From: Oceanospirillales bacterium
GTDB taxonomy: Bacteria > Pseudomonadota > Gammaproteobacteria > Pseudomonadales > Balneatricaceae
Direction of reading: 5' to 3'
Assembly (NCBI GenBank): GCA_018223185.1
Contig: JAAEYW010000003.1
Span: 152,074 to 216,073 of the forward strand
DNA: 64,000 nucleotides
Shown here: in pieces, positions 57,815 to 64,000 of the stretch
Numbering within the stretch: the stretch's first letter is position 1
Layout of the letters: every line of letters starts with the position of its first letter
Notes under the pieces: model-generated
The model's database searches: none
What the model was told of the DNA's origin: nothing
Seen by the model: the letters and a program-made list of their open reading frames with translations, nothing else
Position numbers and translations under genes: made by a program

Positions 57815-58884
57815 TGGTGCGGCAGTCCCACCCGATACAGTTTATTCACAATCCTGACCCCGCTTCTCTGCCGCAGGAGGTTGGTGAGTTTCTCCGGCGC
57901 CTCGGCGGGCCCACTCTGATTGTGGTGGATGGGCGGGATAACACTCGCTGCCGGGCTGTGGCTACCCTGCTGCATGGCAATGAGCCTTCGGGTGTTAAAG
58001 CGCTTCTTAAATGGCTGCGCACAGGCGAGCGGCCTGCGGTTAAACTGATTTGCCTGATCGCGTCAGTGCAGACCGCCCTGCATGAAGCTCTTTTCTGCCA
58101 CCGTCAGATTCCCGGACAGCGGGATCAGAACCGCTGTTTCACGCCTCCCTTTGATGATCATCAGGGGCATATTGCCCGGCATTTTTTAGAACTACTGGAA
58201 CTGTATCAGCCGGAAGCGTTGCTGGATATTCATAATACTTCCGGTATGAGCCCCTCATTTGGGGTTGTGACCTGTGAAAGCCCTGAGCATGAAGCGCTGA
58301 TTGCACTATTTACCCGGCGCATGATTGTGACTGAGTTGCGCTTAGGTGCCCTGATGGAGCGGAGTCGAGAGTGGTTGCCGGTGGTAACCATTGAGTGTGG
58401 TGGTGCACAACAACCTGAATCTGACCAGATTGCCTGGGAGGGGTTACAGCGATATCTGTTTAACGAGCAGGTGTTGCGGCCTGAGCCAGGACTGGTCATG
58501 GATCTGTATAAAGATGCGGTAAGGTTGCAGTTGTTACCCGGGTGCCGGATCGCTTTTGCCGATCAGCCAGTGCCGGGGGCTGATCTGACCGTCCCGTTTG
58601 ATGTGGAAAAATTTAATTTTGGTACGATTCCGGCGCTGACCCGTCTGGGCTGGCTAGGCCCGCGGGGGATGTCGGTATTCAGGGTGCAAAGCGCCAGCGG
58701 TAGTGATGTTTTACCCCGCTATTTTCTCAACCGGTCGTCGGGACTGTACTCTGCGCAGCAGCAGAAACTTTTTATGATTACCACCAATCCTGCTATCGCC
58801 CTGAGTGATTGTCTGCTCTATGCCTGTGCCGATATAGAAGCTGATCATGTGATGGTTACGGAGGCAGAGAAGGCTGTTGAATAG
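57814..58884 (+). CDS. AstE/AspA-like zinc deacylase (M14 family)
   Basis: Zinc-dependent amidohydrolase of the succinylglutamate desuccinylase/aspartoacylase family, 356 residues. Zinc ligands: LLHGNEPSG (His and Glu) near residue 53 and DIHNTSG (His) near 140; the catalytic glutamate is in TIECGGA near 193. ATG 57814 overlaps the previous TGA (TGATG) and has GGGAGGA seven bases upstream; a start at 57799 is less likely. The coupling to a GCS2 ligase suggests that the pair handles one gamma-glutamyl or N-acyl amino acid compound. Confidence 0.85.
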   Translation: MVRQSHPIQFIHNPDPASLPQEVGEFLRRLGGPTLIVVDGRDNTRCRAVATLLHGNEPSGVKALLKWLRTGERPAVKLICLIASVQTALHEALFCHRQIPGQRDQNRCFTPPFDDHQGHIARHFLELLELYQPEALLDIHNTSGMSPSFGVVTCESPEHEALIALFTRRMIVTELRLGALMERSREWLPVVTIECGGAQQPESDQIAWEGLQRYLFNEQVLRPEPGLVMDLYKDAVRLQLLPGCRIAFADQPVPGADLTVPFDVEKFNFGTIPALTRLGWLGPRGMSVFRVQSASGSDVLPRYFLNRSSGLYSAQQQKLFMITTNPAIALSDCLLYACADIEADHVMVTEAEKAVE

Positions 58885-58965
58885 AATATGTTCAGCTTTC
58901 TGAAAGCGCCGTCTGACGGGCTCTGATGAATCCTTTTTCTGGTTATGCATAGTTTTCCCCAGAGG

Positions 58966-58988
58966 TTATACACAGATATTGTGGGTAA
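58966..58988. promoter_or_regulatory. Inverted pair of DnaA-box-like 9-mers
   Basis: TTATACACA (58966-58974) matches the TTATNCACA DnaA-box consensus; TGTGGGTAA (58980-58988) is its inverted near match, five bases away. Could be a DnaA-binding regulatory site; no origin features surround it. Confidence 0.4.
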
Positions 58989-59041
58989 CTTTTCGGGCAT
59001 TTTGATCCTGCGATGCAGATTCGTGCCACACAACCTGTTTG

Positions 59042-60112
59042 TTACAGGTATTTTTTCAGAATAGCGACTCCCTGCTTGTAACCCAGTCCACCATTCCCAT
59101 GAACGGCGCCCACGTGATGATCCTGGCTGGCAGTCAGTTGCTGGTGCATCTCAATCAGGCTGTTCAGGGCGGGATTGTTCCATGGACCTTTTGCCAGGTT
59201 CATCCCTCCGGTAATTGTTATCAGATGTTGTTCAAGAAATGCCGGAACCTGTTCCAGCAGATCAACCAGTCCACTGGTCAGCAGAAAGGCGATCGGAACC
59301 ACCGGATAACAGGTGTAGACCTCCAACAGAGCATCACCATTGCGAAACGCCCGGGCAAAGTCGGTATCCGCTTGCTCGCAGGCTGTCCGGTAGGCTGTCT
59401 GAAGATGCTCATAGCTGACAATATCCTCCACATGTTGCTGGCCATCACCGGGCAGGAAGCCCAGCCCGACACCGGCGACCTCAAGGCATTCCTGGGGTGT
59501 AACAGAAAGTTGTCGGGCAACCTCTGGGGTACTGAGCAGCAAGCGGCCGGAGAAGTCGATCAGTGGATTAGCGCAATCGACGCCTCTGAAGAGAGGGGTG
59601 ATATGATTGTACCAGCGCTCATCGGGGAGCAGTTCGGCGGACAGGTGATCTGATACCACGTTGCGGTAACTGCACTTATAGTTTTCAAACAGGTGATGAG
59701 CCAGCTGCTGAAACAGCTGTGCGTCGGCACCGTGGCGGTGGATAAACTGTTCAGCCAGTTCGTTATAGGCGGTGGTCAGGGGGTAGTCATCGCCATAGAT
59801 TGCCATCAGGTCGAGCCGTTGCTGGCGCTCATAGCCGCTACGTAACATGTCTTTACCGCTGATGACGACCGCATCGGTTGCGCCACTGATAATCAGCTGG
59901 CGGGCATCGGCCAGTGCTTCAATCGGACCACAGCCACTGCGATAGTGGTGTGGTTCCAGCGGACTGTGCCAGGGAGTGCTGAGGGGATCTATGACCAGCT
60001 CGGTTACACGGATACCCTGCCGATGCAGGGTGGCTTCCAGATCCAGACAGTGCTTCAGAGAGCCACTGTCGTCGACGGTTTTTGCAGCGGCAATTATCAG
60101 GGCCTGTGTCAT
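59042..60112 (-). CDS. Thiolase-like protein (TLP type)
   Basis: A 356-residue protein of the thiolase superfamily, shorter and more diverged than FadA. A cysteine C61 in RSGCGPIEALADARQLI stands where the nucleophile is found, but the usual CSSG context is changed. The C-terminal part TGGMNLAKGPWNNP and AVHGNGGLGYKQGVAIL matches the added C-terminal domain of thiolase-like proteins. Transcribed alone. Whether it cleaves or condenses acyl-CoA, or only binds it, cannot be said. Confidence 0.7.
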   Translation of the reverse strand: MTQALIIAAAKTVDDSGSLKHCLDLEATLHRQGIRVTELVIDPLSTPWHSPLEPHHYRSGCGPIEALADARQLIISGATDAVVISGKDMLRSGYERQQRLDLMAIYGDDYPLTTAYNELAEQFIHRHGADAQLFQQLAHHLFENYKCSYRNVVSDHLSAELLPDERWYNHITPLFRGVDCANPLIDFSGRLLLSTPEVARQLSVTPQECLEVAGVGLGFLPGDGQQHVEDIVSYEHLQTAYRTACEQADTDFARAFRNGDALLEVYTCYPVVPIAFLLTSGLVDLLEQVPAFLEQHLITITGGMNLAKGPWNNPALNSLIEMHQQLTASQDHHVGAVHGNGGLGYKQGVAILKKYL

Positions 60113-60199
60113 AGCGCTATTCCTCGGGTAGGGGGAGGCTATATTATCAGGGTTTTCCTGTATTTTGTAACGATGAGGTGAAAGGTTCCGGCGGTCTGC

Positions 60200-61036
60200 T
60201 TATTTTGTCAGCAGCCGGATGCCATCTTCCTCAATCGCAATCCTGCGCTCTTTATAGAGACGGCCAATCGACAGTTTGAACGCTTTTTTACTGCAGCTGA
60301 AGAGGCGCTTGATGGTTTCCGGGGAGGTTTTATCATTCGCCGCAATATAGCCATCATGCTCTTCCAGCAGGTGCATGATACGTTTACCCAGGTCATCGGT
60401 TTTGCCATAACCCAGTTGCTGCAGGCTCAGATTGATCTTGCCATCCGGACGGACCAGCTTAATAAAGCCTTTCATCCGCTGGCCGTAACGCACGGGCTTA
60501 AACAGGTCGTCATCATAGATGACTCCCCAGTGCTGACCGTTGATAATCGCCTTGTAACCGATGTGCGTATGTTCTTCAATGATCAGGTCTACCTGCTGAC
60601 CCTTCTCGTAATGGTGGGGATAGTTGTCGAGGAACTTATTCAGCTTGGTGGAGCCCGCGATCCGGTCAGTTTCCTGATCCAGATAGAGATAGACGATTTG
60701 TTCCTGACCCTTCTCTACGGTTTTCTTCTGTTCACTGAAGGGCACCAGCAGATCTTTTGGCAGTCCCCAGTCAAAAAAGGCGCCAGTGCGATTCAGGTCA
60801 ACAACTTTGAGGCAGGCAAACTCGCCAATCTGTGCTTTTGGTGTGTCGGTGGTGGCGATCAGCAGATCATCAGAGTCACGATAGATAAAGACTTCCAGCC
60901 GGTCACCTGGCTGAGTGTTTTCAGGCACATAACGCTGAGGTAGCAGAATTTCTCCCAGCTCTTCCCCATCGAGATAAACGCCGAATTTAACCTGTTTGGT
61001 GACTTCAAGATTGTTGAGCCGGCCGATCATTGCCAT
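60200..61036 (-). CDS. cvfB: S1-like RNA-binding protein CvfB/YitL
   Basis: A 278-residue protein of three S1-like OB folds and a winged helix at the C terminus (KKAFKLSIGRLYKERRIAIE). CvfB of Staphylococcus affects virulence and growth through RNA. Characteristic segments are TGAFFDWGLPKDLLVPFSEQ and GYKAIINGQHWGVIYDDDLF. Next upstream is luxS with its own terminator, so expression is probably separate. Confidence 0.88.
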   Translation of the reverse strand: MAMIGRLNNLEVTKQVKFGVYLDGEELGEILLPQRYVPENTQPGDRLEVFIYRDSDDLLIATTDTPKAQIGEFACLKVVDLNRTGAFFDWGLPKDLLVPFSEQKKTVEKGQEQIVYLYLDQETDRIAGSTKLNKFLDNYPHHYEKGQQVDLIIEEHTHIGYKAIINGQHWGVIYDDDLFKPVRYGQRMKGFIKLVRPDGKINLSLQQLGYGKTDDLGKRIMHLLEEHDGYIAANDKTSPETIKRLFSCSKKAFKLSIGRLYKERRIAIEEDGIRLLTK

Positions 61037-61064
61037 GGGATTTTTAGCCTCTTAAAAAATAAAA

Positions 61065-61098
61065 AACGGAGCCATACTCAGTTTAGCCCGGCTCCGTT
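61065..61098 (-). terminator. Intrinsic terminator after luxS
   Basis: AACGGAGCC (61098-61090) pairs with GGCTCCGTT (61073-61065), followed on the minus strand by a run of T residues. Confidence 0.85.
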
Positions 61099-61120
61099 CC
61101 TGAATCAGATATCTGTACTA

Positions 61121-61633
61121 TCAGGAGTGAGACTCGAGAAATTCAGGGTCAAGTTTCAGCTCGTCATTGCTGTTAACGCCCACGCCACGCTGACGGATGT
61201 TTTCAGCGATTGCTTTAGCCTCATCCAGTGAGTGCATATCGTAGGTGCCACACTGATACTCGTTCAGCTCAGGAATCTGGTTTTGCTGCTCAACCTTCAG
61301 CACATCATCCATTGATTCCAGCCAGGCGCCAGCCACACTCTGCTCTTCCGGTGTGCCGATCAGACTCATATAGAAACCGGTGCGGCAGCCCATAGGGGAG
61401 ATGTCGATAATCTCAACGCCGTTGCCGTTCAGGTGGTCGCGCATGAAACCGGCGAACAGATGCTCCAGAGTGTGGATCCCTTTTTCGCTCAGGATCTCTT
61501 CATTCGGACGACAGAAGCGCAGATCAAATACCGTAATAGTATCGCCAGAGGGTGTTGTCATTTTTTTAGCAACACGAACCGCCGGAGCATTCATGCGGGT
61601 GTGGTCAACAGTAAAGCTATCTAGCAGAGGCAT
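61121..61633 (-). CDS. luxS: S-ribosylhomocysteine lyase LuxS
   Basis: Splits S-ribosylhomocysteine to homocysteine and DPD, the precursor of autoinducer 2. 170 residues, the family length. The metal site is H54 and H58 in IHTLEH and the cysteine in QCGTYDMH; C84-equivalent lies in [11 protein letters not shown]. An inverted repeat TCCCAG/CTGGGA at 61693-61711 stands upstream, near a TATACT -10 box. Neighbours give no quorum-sensing context, so a methyl-cycle role is enough to explain it. Confidence 0.97.
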   Translation of the reverse strand: MPLLDSFTVDHTRMNAPAVRVAKKMTTPSGDTITVFDLRFCRPNEEILSEKGIHTLEHLFAGFMRDHLNGNGVEIIDISPMGCRTGFYMSLIGTPEEQSVAGAWLESMDDVLKVEQQNQIPELNEYQCGTYDMHSLDEAKAIAENIRQRGVGVNSNDELKLDPEFLESHS

Positions 61634-61752
61634 GTCTGAATCTCTCGCTTTGGGGAAATAACGGGAATAATAAATAGTATAGTCACAGATTATCCCAGTA
61701 TTACGCTGGGAAATTAACCCTTAGTTCGGATTTCTTTTGAACTGTTCTCTGC

Positions 61753-62499
61753 TCAGATTTCACGTAGCCGGTTGAGTAGTTTGCGAGCCGGGAATCCCAG
61801 CTGTTTTTCCAGCTTTTTTGCGCCGTTAAGTAAGGCTCTGGGGTTAGACTCCGGTTTGCCGCTTTTGAAGGCAAACGCGATCAGATTGCCACTGTCGACG
61901 GTGCAGCAGAGCCAGTTATCCCCGAACAGATCTGACAGTTGCTGGTTAGCCAGTGGGTGGTATCCATAACCCTCATCCCACAGGTTCAACACTAAGACAC
62001 CCTGGTCGCTCAGAAGGCGGTAGCACTGTTCAAGATACTCTTTCTGTAATTGCTGATGCTGCATGCCGCTATCACTGAACAGGTCGGTAAAGATCAGATC
62101 CGAAGGCGTGCTTTCCTGGCAGAGGTATTCCAGTGCATCGCTAATGGTGATGGTCAGGCGTCGGGTGTCCGGCAACAGAAAATATTCACTGGCGATATCC
62201 CGCACCTGTTGTCTGAGTTCAGCAACACAGATCTGTAAACTGTCGGAATAACTCAGCAGTGCATGCACCAGCGATCCGCCGCCCAGACCCAACATCAGCG
62301 CCCGCTGCGGATCGGGCTGGTATAATAATCCCAGCAGCATCGCTTGCAGATACTGATAGACAGGGTATTCCGGGCGACTGCGTTCAATACGACTCTGTTC
62401 ACCCCCGGAACCAAAACTCATGTAGCGATAGGGGCCATCATCGTAGACGTAGATAGGGCCATATTCATCAAAGTTGCGGGCGATCTCAGTTCCCTGCAT
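61753..62499 (-). CDS. Spermidine synthase-like methyltransferase-fold protein
   Basis: A 248-residue protein with the Rossmann fold of spermidine synthases: MLGLGGGSLVHALL near residue 68 for the nucleoside part of decarboxylated SAM, VAELRQQVRDIA, and the DLIFTDLFSDSG loop near 133. The N-terminal beta-strand domain is present but short. The catalytic aspartates differ from SpeE, so it may not make polyamines. Faces the same way as luxS, 119 bases upstream of it. Confidence 0.75.
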   Translation of the reverse strand: MQGTEIARNFDEYGPIYVYDDGPYRYMSFGSGGEQSRIERSRPEYPVYQYLQAMLLGLLYQPDPQRALMLGLGGGSLVHALLSYSDSLQICVAELRQQVRDIASEYFLLPDTRRLTITISDALEYLCQESTPSDLIFTDLFSDSGMQHQQLQKEYLEQCYRLLSDQGVLVLNLWDEGYGYHPLANQQLSDLFGDNWLCCTVDSGNLIAFAFKSGKPESNPRALLNGAKKLEKQLGFPARKLLNRLREI

Positions 62500-62684
62500 A
62501 TTTAGTGTCCTGGATAGTACTCAAAACATTATCTCCAACACAGGATTCTCTGCATGCGTGTCCGTCATAATGGTGGCAACACAGCTGTGGTAAATTGTGG
62601 CTATGTATGTTGCGTTGCAAAATAGATGTTGATCTGGGTCATTATTTGGGGGGCGAAGTGTAAATCTGTTCAATTATTTTCTCA

Positions 62685-62724
62685 TTAGTTGATTCTTTTT
62701 CATATCAACTAACTACTTAGTTGA
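62685..62724. promoter_or_regulatory. Three alternating copies of TTAGTTGA: MarR-type operator array
   Basis: TTAGTTGA (62685-62692), TCAACTAA (62705-62712) and TTAGTTGA (62717-62724). The last two form an 8-4-8 perfect inverted repeat. The word TTAGTTGA is typical of MarR-family operators. It lies 75 bases before the cysteine-rich protein gene. Confidence 0.6.
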
Positions 62725-62799
62725 ACGGAAAGAAGAAACAGTTTGATCTATTATTACCTGCCTGCAGTAAGGATAAAAACAAAAAAGTGGGAGAAACTC

Positions 62800-63018
62800 A
62801 TGAAGCAAAGTCAGTTGGTGCTGGCGCATTGTATCGGTTGTGGTTGTGATGATCATCATAGCTGCGACACGGATTATGGTAAGTGTACCTGGATCATTGT
62901 TGACCGGGAACTGAATGTCGGCGTGTGCAGTGGTTGTGAAGAGGCGCTGGCTGCCTGGCAGCAGGGGGCTAGAACGGCCGCTGCGGTTCAGGCGCAGGTG
63001 CTGAATCGTCACGGTTAA
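62800..63018 (+). CDS. Small cysteine-rich, zinc-finger-like protein
   Basis: A 72-residue protein from ATG 62800 with GGGAGAAA upstream. Six cysteines and two histidines are clustered: HCIGCGCDDHHSCDTD, YGKCTWIIVD, GVCSGC. The pattern C-x2-C-x-C...C...W...C-x2-C is shared by short proteins in many proteobacteria and phages and fits zinc binding. The gene is preceded by an operator array and followed by a terminator, so it is a regulated single-gene unit. Confidence 0.75.
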   Translation: MKQSQLVLAHCIGCGCDDHHSCDTDYGKCTWIIVDRELNVGVCSGCEEALAAWQQGARTAAAVQAQVLNRHG

Positions 63019-63041
63019 CTGTTCAGACTAAAAATAATAAA

Positions 63042-63068
63042 AAAGAAGGAGCCTCGGGCTCCTTCTTT
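63042..63068. terminator. Bidirectional terminator between convergent genes
   Basis: AAAGAAGGAGCC (63042-63053), loop TCG, GGCTCCTTCTTT (63057-63068), a perfect 12-bp stem; A-rich on the left gives a T run for the minus strand. Confidence 0.88.
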
Positions 63069-63084
63069 ACATTCTGCAGGCGGA

Positions 63085-64000
63085 TTAACGAATACCCAAC
63101 CGGCGGATCGCCTGTGGCGTAAAGTCACTGTGCTTGAAGCGAGCGTTAAAGTCGAACCCGTCGCCTTCCTCATTGGTCAGGCTGCCCACCAGATAGCGCC
63201 CGGACTGCAGGTCATAGAGTGCCTCAGCGGTTAACCAGGGAACCTGAGCATCCAGATACTGCATCTCATGAGCTTCGCCGACGCGCCATAACTGACCACG
63301 GCCATCATAGTGATCGACAATAGCCGCCTGCCAGGTATCTTCATCAATGTAGAACACCCGTTTAGCATAGATATGACGCGCACCCTCTTTTAGTGTTGCT
63401 TCCACTTTCCATACCCGGTGCAGTTCATAACGCGTGTGGTCCGGGTTCATATGACCCTTCTGCAGGATATCGCTGTATTTCAGGTTGCGGTCAGCCAGCT
63501 TGTAGCTGTTGTAAGGGATGTAGATCTCCTCTTTGCCCGCAAGTGTCCAGTCGTACAGATCGGGCGCGCCGTTAAACATATCCAGATTGTCAGAGGTACG
63601 CTGCCCATCAGACGCCGTGCCCGGGGCATCGTAGGCGATTTGTGGCGCCCGGCGAACCCGGCGTTGCCCGGCATTGTAAATCCATGCCTGACGTGACTTG
63701 GCGACCTGGTTCTGGGCTTCATGAACCAGCAGCACATTGCCGGTCAGTCGGGCAGGTGCCTGAATCTCCTGAATAAAGTAGAACAGGATATTATCATCCT
63801 GTTCGGTACGTCCCACTTTCAGGTAACTGGGCCAGGACATCTTTTCGGTAATTTTCACCGGAACGAAGTTGCCGTTCTCATGCACCGGTACCTGTACGAA
63901 GGTACGCTCAAGTGCACCACCGCGATAACGCGACATATGGTTCCAGATGACCTCGAGACCATTCTGAGGAATCGGAAAGGGGATCCCCTCAAGGGTATTC
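63085..64000 (-). CDS. DUF1329 outer-membrane-associated protein, 3' part
   Basis: The frame is open to the end of the window, so the N terminus lies outside; 305 codons are visible. The stretch just inside the edge reads GIPFPIPQNGLEVIWNHM, a hallmark of DUF1329, followed by RRAPQIAYDAPGTASDG, MFNGAPDLYDWTL and the end RFKHSDFTPQAIRRLGIR. DUF1329 proteins are exported, resemble LolA/LppX-type lipid carriers in fold predictions, and are usually next to DUF1302, YCF48 and RND genes. Such a YCF48-RND pair is in this window 25 kb away. Confidence 0.9.
   Translation of the reverse strand, partial: NTLEGIPFPIPQNGLEVIWNHMSRYRGGALERTFVQVPVHENGNFVPVKITEKMSWPSYLKVGRTEQDDNILFYFIQEIQAPARLTGNVLLVHEAQNQVAKSRQAWIYNAGQRRVRRAPQIAYDAPGTASDGQRTSDNLDMFNGAPDLYDWTLAGKEEIYIPYNSYKLADRNLKYSDILQKGHMNPDHTRYELHRVWKVEATLKEGARHIYAKRVFYIDEDTWQAAIVDHYDGRGQLWRVGEAHEMQYLDAQVPWLTAEALYDLQSGRYLVGSLTNEEGDGFDFNARFKHSDFTPQAIRRLGIR

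Overview
The window looks like a piece of the chromosome of a marine gammaproteobacterium of the Oceanospirillales type (Amphritea, Neptunomonas and Marinobacterium are the kind of genera I would expect; this is an inference from gene content, not from a search). The gammaproteobacterial housekeeping block ychF-pth-rplY-prs-tRNA(Gln)-lolB | hemA-prfA-prmC-moeB is recognisable, proteins such as the 599-residue acyl-CoA dehydrogenase and FadB/FadA resemble those of Pseudomonas and its marine relatives, and no prophage, plasmid or CRISPR locus is visible.

Layout. 1-3.4 kb: serB, a transferred-looking DUF2817 metallopeptidase gene and a decayed small-gene remnant. 3.4-7.6 kb: a LOG-family protein, then a tightly overlapping leftward lipid operon (CdsA-like protein, PlsC-thymidylate-kinase-like fusion, diacylglycerol-kinase-like protein). 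7.6-11.7 kb: a long gene-poor stretch, a FimX-like degenerate c-di-GMP protein, repeats, and a tRNA operon Met-Gln-Met-Gln with a strong promoter. 11.8-22.5 kb: translation and tetrapyrrole genes, in which ispE is absent from its usual place between lolB and prs. 22.6-29.7 kb: small accessory genes (RidA, ankyrin protein, SO_0444-type permease, AEC transporter, SixA-like phosphatase), then a CoA transferase controlled by a sigma-54 activator with a visible -24/-12 promoter and a dyad operator. 29.9-34.8 kb: the complete livK-HMGF branched-chain amino acid ABC transporter.

35-39.5 kb: an envelope module (YCF48-like beta-propeller protein, RND/MMPL exporter, universal stress protein). 39.8-49 kb: a fatty acid degradation region (FadE1-type dehydrogenase, SCP2 protein, FadD-type ligase, crotonase, then fadBA with a perfect 21-bp palindrome upstream). 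49-53.5 kb: ACP phosphodiesterase, a GIY-YIG-like/charged-repeat protein, a periplasmic MsrAB and a PilZ protein. 53.6-58.9 kb: a flavoprotein-SelD fusion, a highly structured intergenic transcript with its own Fur-box promoter and terminator, and a GCS2 ligase/AstE-like deacylase gene pair. 59-64 kb: thiolase-like protein, CvfB-like RNA-binding protein, LuxS, a spermidine-synthase-like protein, a small cysteine-rich protein with a MarR-type operator array, and the 3' part of a DUF1329 gene that runs off the window.

The most interesting item is the intergenic RNA at about 55858-56078 on the minus strand: a consensus-like sigma-70 promoter with 17-bp spacer overlapped by a 14/19 Fur-box match, a predicted start four bases before a perfect three-way junction, a second hairpin domain, and a canonical intrinsic terminator, all in the 0.5-kb gap upstream of selD. 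I recognise no known RNA family in it. It could be a Fur-regulated small RNA or a leader of the selD fusion gene.
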